Assembly: GCA_024508935.1 (NCBI GenBank)
Contig: JANINW010000018.1
Coordinates: forward strand, 80,566 to 144,565
Direction: 5' to 3'
Source of the DNA: Flavipsychrobacter sp.
GTDB lineage: Bacteria; Bacteroidota; Bacteroidia; Chitinophagales; Chitinophagaceae
Length of the DNA: 64,000 bases
Shown here: positions 7,951 through 16,118 of the stretch, piece by piece
Layout of the letters: the number at the start of each line of letters is the position of its first letter
Position numbering within the stretch: position 1 is the first letter of the stretch
Made by a program: the position numbers and the translations under genes
The notes under the pieces: generated by a model
Database searches by the model: none
Told to the model about the DNA's origin: nothing
What the model saw: only the letters and a program-made list of their open reading frames with translations

Positions 7951-8811
7951 ATGCATACAACGCAGCACAAATACGCCATCCATAAACTCACATTGTCTAA
8001 CGGCTGTAAAATGGCCTATATAGATGAAGGCGAAGGAGACCAAACCATATTATTTATTCATGGCCTGGCTACCTATGCGCGCAGCTGGAATAAGAATATA
8101 GAAGGGCTGAAGGACAAATATCGCTGTATAGCCATAGACCTGCCCGGCAATGGCTATTCCGACCGCGGGGATTTTCCTTATAGCATGGAGTTCTTTGCCG
8201 GTTGCATTTATGACTTCATACACAAGCTGGGGCTGAAACGTCTTTGTATTATAGGACATTCTATGGGCGGGCAAATAGCGCTGACCCTGTTAATTAATGT
8301 GCCCGATGCTGCCGACAAACTGGTTTTATGCGCCCCGGCGGGCTTTGAAACTTTCAACCTGCTGGAGCAAAACCTGTACCAGTCTTCCATCAGCTTTGCC
8401 GATTTCTTTTCCACTGAAGAAAATAGCCTGCGACAAAGCATACGCAGTAGCTTTTATCATTATCCTGCCTATATGGAAGAGATGATAGACGAACTGGTAA
8501 ATATCATGCACAAGCACCCTACCCGTCAATACCGCAGCATGGTAGATGGCTGTATAACGGGTATGCTGAACGAGCCGGTTTTCAATAAGCTACATTCTAT
8601 TCATCAAAAGACATTGGTGCTATTCGGAGAAAGGGATGCGCTGATACCCAACCGGCTGATACACCCTGTAACGACTAAACACATTGCTGAAGCAGGCGTA
8701 GCCCAGATGCCTCATGCCATACTGAAGCTCATACCCTGTTGCGGCCATTTTCTTCAACTGGAAAAAGCAACAGAAGTGAACGCTGCTATTGATAAGTTTG
8801 TAAGTGAGTAA
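7951..8811 (+). CDS. Alpha/beta-hydrolase
   Basis: 286-residue alpha/beta-hydrolase fold protein. An oxyanion-hole HG lies in LFIHGLATYARSW, the nucleophile elbow is GHSMGG, an acid sits in LFGERDALIPN, and the base His is in CCGHFLQLEK near the C-terminus. No signal peptide, so cytoplasmic. Substrate is unknown; esterases, epoxide hydrolases and PHA-related hydrolases share this fold. It lies on the same strand 94 bp after the PhaC-like gene but beyond a terminator. It converges with the PPK2 gene, leaving only 6 bp between the stops. Confidence 0.85.
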   Translation: MHTTQHKYAIHKLTLSNGCKMAYIDEGEGDQTILFIHGLATYARSWNKNIEGLKDKYRCIAIDLPGNGYSDRGDFPYSMEFFAGCIYDFIHKLGLKRLCIIGHSMGGQIALTLLINVPDAADKLVLCAPAGFETFNLLEQNLYQSSISFADFFSTEENSLRQSIRSSFYHYPAYMEEMIDELVNIMHKHPTRQYRSMVDGCITGMLNEPVFNKLHSIHQKTLVLFGERDALIPNRLIHPVTTKHIAEAGVAQMPHAILKLIPCCGHFLQLEKATEVNAAIDKFVSE

Positions 8812-8817
8812 ACTCGC

Positions 8818-9564
8818 TTATTTCTTTAACCCCGGGTATTTCATTTTAAAACCTTTCAGTGTATCGCGCAGTAAGGAGGCAACCAGGTAGTTTTTATACC
8901 AGTTCTGGTCAGATGGGATGATATGCCAGGGTATATGATTACAATGGTCGAAAGCAGCTTCGTAGTATTTCACATACTTATCCCGCAGCTTGGCTTCTGC
9001 AAAATCATTCGCATTGTACTTCCACATCTTCTCCTGCAGTTCTACCCGTTCTGTAAGGCGCTGCTGCTGCTCTTCTGCAGATACGTGGAGGTATATTTTG
9101 AGAATATGGGTATTGTTATGCTGTGTTAGCAGTTGCTCAAAATGATTGATAGCCTCCATGCGCCTGGCGGCTGTCTTATCGTCTATCATACCATGCACGC
9201 GCGTCACTAATACATCTTCGTAATGAGAACGGTTAAACACCTGTATCATACCTTTTTCGGGTACATGGCGGTGAATACGCCATAAGAAGTCATGGGCTAA
9301 CTCCTCCTCGGTAGGTACTTTAAACGACTGCACTTTCACGCCTTGCGGATTCATGGTACCGAATACATTACGTATCAGCCCGTCTTTACCGCTGGCATCC
9401 ATGCCTTGCAGCACCACCAGTATACTGTGCTTATGCTCGGCATACAGCAGGTTCTGCAGGTCGTCCAGCTCACTGATGATACCGTCCAGCTTTTTCTTGG
9501 TGGTATCTTCATCCATGTCCTTGGGGGCACGGGTCTTTATCTTTCCCAGCTTTATCTTTGACAT
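8818..9564 (-). CDS. PPK2-family polyphosphate kinase / polyphosphate:nucleotide phosphotransferase
   Basis: 248 residues. Walker A is MDASGKDGLIRN, the Walker B-like segment is NRSHYEDVLVTRVHG, and a lid with Arg/Lys (LTERVELQEKMWKYN) follows. These are hallmarks of PPK2, which transfers phosphate between polyphosphate and ADP/GDP or AMP. Class (I to III) cannot be fixed by eye; the short single-domain form fits class I or III. Start ATG 9564 lies 5 bp after the stop of a large secreted-protein gene, so the two are probably co-transcribed. Confidence 0.92.
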   Translation of the reverse strand: MSKIKLGKIKTRAPKDMDEDTTKKKLDGIISELDDLQNLLYAEHKHSILVVLQGMDASGKDGLIRNVFGTMNPQGVKVQSFKVPTEEELAHDFLWRIHRHVPEKGMIQVFNRSHYEDVLVTRVHGMIDDKTAARRMEAINHFEQLLTQHNNTHILKIYLHVSAEEQQQRLTERVELQEKMWKYNANDFAEAKLRDKYVKYYEAAFDHCNHIPWHIIPSDQNWYKNYLVASLLRDTLKGFKMKYPGLKK

Positions 9565-9569
9565 AATGA

Positions 9570-11804
9570 TTAATTGGTATCGCTGTTGAACATGCGGCGA
9601 TACGCCTTAATAAAGATAGCACCGAGATTTTTATGTGGCGGTATATAATCGTCAAACATTTCCTTCACCTTACCTTTCCCTTCAAAATACCCGTTGAGAC
9701 TTTTCCAGGTAGTGATCCAGTCTATATCATTGCCCGCCAGCAACTGGTCGTTGATAGCTTTAATGATAGGCTCATTAATGCTCATAGACCCTACCTGCTT
9801 GGATGAGATGATATTGGCATCGGGCGCATGGTCCAGCACCGTACCTAGGTTATGGTAGCCACCGCATGAACCCAGCATGACGATACGGTTCTCTTTTTGC
9901 AGGCGATCCATAGTAAGGGGCAGGTGGTAGCTATGGCCACGGTGCACCACTACCGTTGGTTTCACACTGGCTTCGTCCAGGTACTTGGCCAGGGCGCGCT
10001 GTGCTTCCTCATCTTCCGGTTCTGCCAGTGGCAGGTTGGCATAGATAGTTATCGGCTTTCCTTTGATAGATGATATAGTAGTCCAGTATTTAGTATCTAC
10101 TTTCTTCCAGGCGGTCTTATCTTTAAAATTGCCTAAGAAGCTGGCGTAAGAGTTCTTACCATCTTCATCGCCATAAAAGAAGAACTGCTCAAACACTACA
10201 CCGCTGTCACTTACCAGGTTTTTATAACGCACCAGGTTGATCGGCGGCAGGTTCAGTTTTTCAGATTGCGTAGCAGCTACATTCTCACTATCCACGCCCC
10301 TTGAGCCCTCGAACAATGTGGCTAACAGGCCGTAAACAATAACCCCCTTCTTGCTGCGGGCATCGTAAGACTTTTCATAGTTATTGGTTACTTCTTTCTG
10401 CAGGAAATCAGACAAAGCGGTATCGGCAATACTGCCGAAGGCATCGGCCACATCCACTGCATCTTCGAGGTCATTATCCTTTCCTTTTTCAAGGCCTGCT
10501 ACGAAATCGCGCATCACGCCGGTCTTCTTATCCGGCTCCATTGTACCCAGGAAGGTGCTAAGCGTATTGTAGCCGGCACACATACGTATGAACGTACGGA
10601 ACTTATCGCGGTTCACTTTGGCCAGCAGCTCATCACCTTTCATGGGCTTCATGCGTTCCATCATGCGGTTGAATGTACCGAGGAAGCTGCTGGTATATAT
10701 TTCATCCTGCCCATAGACCATTATAAAATATAGTACCTCAGGAGCAAAGCCATCTATGCATTTGAAACGAACCGGGTCCTTTTCTTCATGCAGGTCATTC
10801 ATTTCACGCACATACTTCAGACCACGGTATTTCAGTTCGTCGGTATAAGTATCGCCGCCCAGTTCCACGTTCTCTACTTTCAAGCGTACCAGGTTTTGAA
10901 AATATTGGTCCTGGTTGGCGGCTATAGCATCTATTTCTGCAATGGTTTTCTTCTTTGTATAGATATCATTGAGGAAAGGCATGGCTTTCAGCGGCGCTTT
11001 AGACTGCTGGGCTATCTGCACGATCGTTTGTACCAGCGGGTCTTTACTGCGGCGCACGGCATTACTCAGCGTATAGTTGGTTGACGATGCATAGTTGAAT
11101 ACATAATTGGGCACTACCCTTGCGGCAGAAGCCACTACATCATCGGCATAAGATTCATTGGCAAATTCGCTCAGGCGCTGTATCATGATCTGCGGTTCGC
11201 GCTTACCCATCTCTGTATAGATAAAGCTGCGCTCCGGCGAATTACTTTCAAACATCTCCTTCGCGTTGTCCAGCGTCTGGAAATTGATATTGGCCCTTAC
11301 AAATTCCATACCCCGGCCTTCGTAATGCGCTATGATCATATCATGCATATTAAAGACCAGCTTGCGGTAGAAATAAGGATCGATACGCGTATCAGCATTG
11401 TATTTGGCTATCATGCCATTCAGCGCCCGCAGATAGCGTATCTTACCCTGGTTATCGGCCATCGCATCGCGCGCGCCCATCGGCAGATTCTCTATCATTT
11501 TCTGCATATGGTCTACATCATGCAGGAAAGCACGGGTGAGCATATTATTAATGACGGTATCGTCGGAATAATAAATGAATTTATCAACGGCGCCATCCGA
11601 TACGTCAGCACGCTTTTGTTCATTATCTATTTTCTGGTGCCAAAGCTGCCTGTTCCGGGGCACAGGCTGTATAAGCGTATCTATATCATAGATACTCACC
11701 TCTTTCACTTCTTTTTTCTTATGGCGCTGGGCATATACATCCGTATCACAAATACAAAGCAACATCACAACCGCTAACGGCAGGTACCAGGTTCGTTTAT
11801 TCAT
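9570..11804 (-). CDS. Large secreted protein with C-terminal clan-CD-peptidase-like His/Cys motifs
   Basis: 744 residues beginning MNKRTWYLPLAVVMLLC, a signal peptide ending near VYAQ. I do not recognise the family. Residues about 30-560 look all-helical. The last 130 residues contain VVVHRGHSYHL (His621/His624) and, about 23 residues on, the beta-strand RIVMLGSCGGY (Cys647). A strand-HG/GH followed by a strand ending in a small-Ser-Cys-Gly motif is the arrangement of the catalytic His and Cys in clan CD peptidases (caspase, gingipain, separase, CHAT). A downstream hydrophobic segment is present but no T9SS sorting domain. Start 11804 is preferred over 11843 because GGGAT precedes it and it begins the signal peptide. 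It probably shares a transcript with PPK2. Peptidase activity is an inference. Confidence 0.6.
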   Translation of the reverse strand: MNKRTWYLPLAVVMLLCICDTDVYAQRHKKKEVKEVSIYDIDTLIQPVPRNRQLWHQKIDNEQKRADVSDGAVDKFIYYSDDTVINNMLTRAFLHDVDHMQKMIENLPMGARDAMADNQGKIRYLRALNGMIAKYNADTRIDPYFYRKLVFNMHDMIIAHYEGRGMEFVRANINFQTLDNAKEMFESNSPERSFIYTEMGKREPQIMIQRLSEFANESYADDVVASAARVVPNYVFNYASSTNYTLSNAVRRSKDPLVQTIVQIAQQSKAPLKAMPFLNDIYTKKKTIAEIDAIAANQDQYFQNLVRLKVENVELGGDTYTDELKYRGLKYVREMNDLHEEKDPVRFKCIDGFAPEVLYFIMVYGQDEIYTSSFLGTFNRMMERMKPMKGDELLAKVNRDKFRTFIRMCAGYNTLSTFLGTMEPDKKTGVMRDFVAGLEKGKDNDLEDAVDVADAFGSIADTALSDFLQKEVTNNYEKSYDARSKKGVIVYGLLATLFEGSRGVDSENVAATQSEKLNLPPINLVRYKNLVSDSGVVFEQFFFYGDEDGKNSYASFLGNFKDKTAWKKVDTKYWTTISSIKGKPITIYANLPLAEPEDEEAQRALAKYLDEASVKPTVVVHRGHSYHLPLTMDRLQKENRIVMLGSCGGYHNLGTVLDHAPDANIISSKQVGSMSINEPIIKAINDQLLAGNDIDWITTWKSLNGYFEGKGKVKEMFDDYIPPHKNLGAIFIKAYRRMFNSDTN

Positions 11805-11857
11805 ATTATCCCTTTTCTTACAAGCAATAGCTAAGAGCTGCATACTACAAAAATAAA

Positions 11858-11898
11858 GTAAGCCACCGTGTTAAGGTTTTTATAACGTGGTGGCTTAC
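11858..11898 (-). terminator. Terminator after glyA
   Basis: Long stem: the 10-bp GTAAGCCACC at 11858-11867 pairs perfectly with GGTGGCTTAC at 11889-11898, and pairing continues inward with two wobble pairs to an AT-rich loop. A T-rich run follows on the minus strand. Confidence 0.8.
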
Positions 11899-11918
11899 AG
11901 ATAAACTTATTAAAGATA

Positions 11919-13196
11919 CTACCATTCGGGGTAGAGCGGGAACTGCTGCATAAATGCATTCACATCTCCGCGAACTGAATTTATTACGCTCTCATCATCA
12001 GGCGACATGAGCACTTTATCCAGCCAGTTAACTACCTGGACCATGTGCTCTTCTTTCAATCCGCGAGTGGTAACGGCAGGAACCCCTACCCTGATGCCCG
12101 ATGTGATAAAAGGTGATTTATCATCAAAAGGTACCATGTTTTTATTGATGGTAATATCTGCGTGCACCAATGTGTTCTCTGCTTTTTTACCGCTGATGTT
12201 TTTATTACGAAGGTCTATCAGCAGCAAGTGGTTATCGGTACCGCCGCTTACTATATCATAACCTTTCGCCCTGAATGCATCGGCCATAGCCTGTGCATTG
12301 TTTACTACCTGTTGTGTATAGGTGGCAAATTCAGGTTGCTGTATCTCGAAGAAAGCGACTGCTTTTGCAGCGATCACATGCTCCAGCGGGCCGCCCTGTG
12401 TACCGGGGAATACTGCGAGGTCTATCAGCTGGCTCATGGTGCGCACTTCTCCTTTTGGACCAGTAAGACCCCATGGGTTTTCAAAATCATGGCGCATCAG
12501 TATCAAACCACCACGTGGGCCGCGCAACGTTTTGTGTGTAGTAGTAGTAACGATATGGCAATGCTCGAACGGGCTGCTTAAATGCCCTTTAGCAATAAGG
12601 CCTGCAGGGTGAGATATATCTGCCAATATTAAAGCCCCTATTTTATCGGCCACGGTGCGGATGCGGGCATAGTCCCAGTCCCGGCTGTAGGCAGATGCCC
12701 CGCAGATGATCATTTTAGGTTTGTGCTCCAGCGCCTGTTTTTCCAGGTGGTCATAATCTATAAGACCATTTTCCTTGTGCACGCCGTAGTGGACCGCTTT
12801 ATACAGTTTACCGGAGAAGTTTACCGGTGAGCCATGCGTAAGATGGCCGCCCATGCTCAGGTCGAGGCCCAGGATAGTGTCTCCCGGCTGCAGGCAGGCC
12901 AGCATTACGGCTGCATTGGCCTGTGCACCGCTGTGCGGCTGCACATTGGCATAGGCTACACCAAATATTTCTTTAGCGCGGTCTATCGCCAGTTGTTCAC
13001 TTTTATCTACCACCTCGCAACCACCGTAGTAACGGCGGCCGGGGTAGCCCTCGGCATATTTATTAGCCATTACATTACCCATGGCCTGCATCACCTGCAT
13101 ACTGGTGAAGTTTTCAGAGGCTATCAGTTCCAGGCCACGGCGCTGGCGTTCCAGTTCTTCGTTTATCAGATTAAATATGGCGGTGTCGCGTTGCAT
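11919..13196 (-). CDS. glyA: Serine hydroxymethyltransferase
   Basis: 425-residue PLP enzyme that interconverts serine and glycine while charging tetrahydrofolate with a one-carbon unit. The PLP lysine is in [14 protein letters not shown]. Substrate-site signatures include LIASENF near the N-terminus, [15 protein letters not shown], and the C-terminal [14 protein letters not shown]. The frame is open for 17 codons upstream of the chosen ATG at 13196. A TATCTTTG promoter element at 13216-13223 places transcription initiation downstream of that longer start, which supports [10 protein letters not shown] as the N-terminus. Single-gene unit closed by a strong terminator. Confidence 0.97.
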   Translation of the reverse strand: MQRDTAIFNLINEELERQRRGLELIASENFTSMQVMQAMGNVMANKYAEGYPGRRYYGGCEVVDKSEQLAIDRAKEIFGVAYANVQPHSGAQANAAVMLACLQPGDTILGLDLSMGGHLTHGSPVNFSGKLYKAVHYGVHKENGLIDYDHLEKQALEHKPKMIICGASAYSRDWDYARIRTVADKIGALILADISHPAGLIAKGHLSSPFEHCHIVTTTTHKTLRGPRGGLILMRHDFENPWGLTGPKGEVRTMSQLIDLAVFPGTQGGPLEHVIAAKAVAFFEIQQPEFATYTQQVVNNAQAMADAFRAKGYDIVSGGTDNHLLLIDLRNKNISGKKAENTLVHADITINKNMVPFDDKSPFITSGIRVGVPAVTTRGLKEEHMVQVVNWLDKVLMSPDDESVINSVRGDVNAFMQQFPLYPEW

Positions 13197-13215
13197 GTAT
13201 TCCAGTTTTCGGCGG

Positions 13216-13223
13216 CAAAGATA
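13216..13223 (-). promoter_or_regulatory. Bacteroidota -7 element of glyA
   Basis: TATCTTTG on the minus strand, an exact match to TAnnTTTG, 20 bases before the glyA ATG. The -33 TTG is not clear. Confidence 0.55.
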
Positions 13224-13354
13224 ACCTTTGAAACTATGATTTACCATTAAGACTCAATGGATTTCACTTACCGACACAAATGAACATAAATAAATATTAA
13301 AATTTAATAATAATAAGGTATCTTTAAGATACGGAGTGAACCTGTAACAACCTT

Positions 13355-16114
13355 ATGAAATTCATTATTTACCTAACGGCATTTATTGCCCTATCCATGC
13401 CTGTATGCGCCCAGCAAAATATGGTGCCTAACGGGGATTTTGAATACTATACTACCTGCCCCACCGGCGTGACCCAGATTAGCTATGCTAACGGATGGTC
13501 ATCTTATGTTACTTCGCCCGACTACTTTAATGCCTGCCATACCGCAGGCATTGCAGGTGTTCCGGTAAATGCATTCGGTTACCAGTATGCAGCCAGTGGA
13601 CAGGCGTATATCGGTTTAGTCGGTTCGCGTTTTTCAAATGGCATAGATGGAGAATATATTACTGCCGCCATATCGCCGCTCACTGCAGGTATGGTGTATG
13701 AAACGTCGATGTCTGTTTCTATGGCAAACACCCATAGCGGTGCTACTAATGGACTGGGTATGCTTTTCTATGTCAACGGCGCCTCGTCTCTCGCATTACT
13801 CCCCGGTGTCCAATTACGAGTTCCGCAAGTGCTCTACAACCGATACGGACTTATCACCGATACGGCAAACTGGGTGCGTTTAAAGATGGCCTTCATGGCA
13901 GATTCGGCATATTCACATATAGCAGTAGGAGGATTCAGCAATTTTAGCTCCTTTAGCTATGCTAACCAGGGCGGGGGGTCTGTCACTCCCTACTATTATA
14001 TAGATTCTATAGTGGTCAGGCAGATAAAAATGCTAAACCTGAGCGTACCCGACACACTGCTATGTGTTGGTGATACTATAAATGTGTCGTACCATGTAAA
14101 CGTTGACAATTACTTTACTTCAACCAATGTATTCAGTGCACAATTATCATCGGCAAGCGGCAGCTTCAGCAGCCCTTTAGTTATTGGCTCCGTCATATCT
14201 GATACTGATGGAATAATTCAATGTATCATTCCCACTTCGCTGACTGCCAGCAATGGCTATAAAATACGGGTTGTTGCCAATAGCCCGGTTAACGTATCTT
14301 CTGATACACTCTCCGTTTCTATCGGTACACCAATTACTGGTCTGAGCACAACAATAAGTAGCCAGCCATGCATTGGCAGCAATGTTTACATGAGTGCCTC
14401 CAGTACTACACCCAGTGCAACGTATAAATGGGCCGGGCCTTCCGGCTTTACTACAATCGGGCCCTATGCCAGTGTACCGAATGCAGGCCCTACAAACGCA
14501 GGAAATTATATTGTTGCAGCCGCCTTCTATGGATGCAGAGATTACGACACCGTAACATTAACCCTCAACCCGTTACCAGCCAAACCTGTTGCCGGCAGCA
14601 ATACACCTGTATGCAACGGCAATACTTTAAATCTCTCTGCTTCCACCTCAACCGGCGGGGTTGCTTATAGCTGGACAGGGCCCAACAGTTTTAGCGCGGC
14701 AACACAGAACCCTTCTTTAGCCAATGCGACAGCAATTGCAGCAGGCAATTATATTGTTACGGCTACCATTACTGCCACCGGTTGCAGTGCCAAAGACACG
14801 GAGACTGTTGTAATAAGCCCGATTCCTGCCGTAACTGCTACCAGCAATGCCCCATTATGTGATGGCGCAACCATGAGCCTGTATTCTTCAGCTACACCTA
14901 CAGGTACTTTTTCCTGGGCGGGACCAGGCAGCTTTACTTCGTCAGCACAAAACCCGGCCATTACGAATGCCAGCCCTGCTGCTTCCGGTGATTATATCGT
15001 CTCTGTGACACTCAACGGATGTACCGGTAAGGATACTACTACCGTAACGGTAAAGCCTAATCCTATCACCCCGGTTACCAATAGCAATACACCGGTTTGT
15101 GTGGGTGGTACCATTAACCTCTCTGCTGCTTCCAATGCAGGGGCTTCCTATAGCTGGACAGGGCCTAACAGCTTTGCTTCTGTACTGCAAAACCCTTCAC
15201 GTAGTAATGTGGTGATGGCGGATGCAGGGCTGTATTCTGTTATTGCAACGCTAAACGGCTGTATGTCTCCGGCAGGTTCAACCACCATTGTTGTGAACCC
15301 CGCGCCCTTTGTCAGCATTTACCCCTTACCATCAGATACTATTTGCCAGGGAACAACTGTCACCTTTGTAGCATTACCTGCCAATACAGGTACCAGCCCC
15401 AGTTTCAAATGGACAAGAAATTCAAGCCCTGCTATTTTGGGCACAGGCAATACATTGGTCAGCAGTGCTATCAACCACAATGATATCATACGCTGCGAGA
15501 TGACCGAGAACATTAAATGCGGTACGGCGTTTAAAGATACCAGCAACGAGGTGAAGATGACGGTTTTGCCATGGCTGACGCCTTCGGTATCAATTACCTG
15601 CAGCCCTAATGCACCACTGGCACCTTATGAAACAGTAATATTTACCGCCCATCCTGTAAACGGCGGTAATAGCCCCAAATACCAATGGCGGAAAAACCTG
15701 ACCGACCAGATAGGTGCTAATAGCTATACATGGGGTACCATGCAAATTGACGATAAGGATAGCGTGAGTGTTTTAATGATCAGCGATTACAAATGTCCGC
15801 AGCCTAAAACTGCCGGCAGCAACAGCATAAAGGTAATCGTGCTGACAGGGGTGGATGAGGTGAAAGGCAATAACACACTCTCTCTTTATCCAAACCCTAA
15901 TAATGGTTCCTTCACCATAAAAGGCAATGTGAACAGCAATAAGGAGGTGACCATACAAATAGTGAATGCTGTAGGGCAACTGGTGTATGAAACAAAGGCA
16001 TTCCCTAAGAATAAGGAACTGCGGGAGCAAGTGAATGTGCATTTGGCTAGTGGTGTGTATGTTTTAAAAATAAAAACCGAACCTATTACAACTGTTAAAT
16101 TCAAAATTGAATAA
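13355..16114 (+). CDS. T9SS-exported Ig-like repeat protein A
   Basis: 919 residues. Signal peptide 1-19 (ends CAQ). Residues 20-225 are the NLVPNGDFE...CPT...SPDYFNAC...YYYIDSIVVR beta-rich domain seen at the N-terminus of Bacteroidota surface and OmpA-type proteins. A linker domain (about 230-325) follows, then four Ig/PKD-like modules of about 82 residues carrying P-V-C, S-W-T-G-P-N-S-F and N-G-C signatures, with a likely disulfide in each. Two more divergent Ig-like modules (about 650-830) precede a type A T9SS sorting domain (LSLYPNPNNGSF...GVYVLKI). Probably exported and surface-anchored, with adhesion a plausible but unproven role. First of three tandem paralogues; it lacks the second and third modules of the other two. 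Confidence 0.88.
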   Translation: MKFIIYLTAFIALSMPVCAQQNMVPNGDFEYYTTCPTGVTQISYANGWSSYVTSPDYFNACHTAGIAGVPVNAFGYQYAASGQAYIGLVGSRFSNGIDGEYITAAISPLTAGMVYETSMSVSMANTHSGATNGLGMLFYVNGASSLALLPGVQLRVPQVLYNRYGLITDTANWVRLKMAFMADSAYSHIAVGGFSNFSSFSYANQGGGSVTPYYYIDSIVVRQIKMLNLSVPDTLLCVGDTINVSYHVNVDNYFTSTNVFSAQLSSASGSFSSPLVIGSVISDTDGIIQCIIPTSLTASNGYKIRVVANSPVNVSSDTLSVSIGTPITGLSTTISSQPCIGSNVYMSASSTTPSATYKWAGPSGFTTIGPYASVPNAGPTNAGNYIVAAAFYGCRDYDTVTLTLNPLPAKPVAGSNTPVCNGNTLNLSASTSTGGVAYSWTGPNSFSAATQNPSLANATAIAAGNYIVTATITATGCSAKDTETVVISPIPAVTATSNAPLCDGATMSLYSSATPTGTFSWAGPGSFTSSAQNPAITNASPAASGDYIVSVTLNGCTGKDTTTVTVKPNPITPVTNSNTPVCVGGTINLSAASNAGASYSWTGPNSFASVLQNPSRSNVVMADAGLYSVIATLNGCMSPAGSTTIVVNPAPFVSIYPLPSDTICQGTTVTFVALPANTGTSPSFKWTRNSSPAILGTGNTLVSSAINHNDIIRCEMTENIKCGTAFKDTSNEVKMTVLPWLTPSVSITCSPNAPLAPYETVIFTAHPVNGGNSPKYQWRKNLTDQIGANSYTWGTMQIDDKDSVSVLMISDYKCPQPKTAGSNSIKVIVLTGVDEVKGNNTLSLYPNPNNGSFTIKGNVNSNKEVTIQIVNAVGQLVYETKAFPKNKELREQVNVHLASGVYVLKIKTEPITTVKFKIE
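14333..15305 (+). repeat. Four tandem Ig-like modules in protein A
   Basis: Four in-frame repeats of about 243 bp. Each encodes a Cys-containing PVC strand, an SW(T/A)GP core and a GC strand before a Pro-rich joint. By sequence order they correspond to modules 1, 4, 5 and 6 of the neighbouring paralogues. Confidence 0.85.
14966..15198 (+). repeat. 233-bp tract identical to 21505-21737
   Basis: Every base from 14966 to 15198 matches 21505-21737 (constant offset 6539), including all third codon positions. Flanking sequence diverges at once on the left (many synonymous and non-synonymous changes) and more gradually on the right. It spans the end of module 3 and the first half of module 4 in protein A. 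Confidence 0.93.
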
Positions 16115-16118
16115 GACT

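Noticed and set aside
7005-7991. A 328-codon minus-strand frame overlapping the phaC-like gene.
   Set aside because: The plus frame has a conserved catalytic triad and good start context; the minus frame has no family signal and an atypical aromatic-rich composition.
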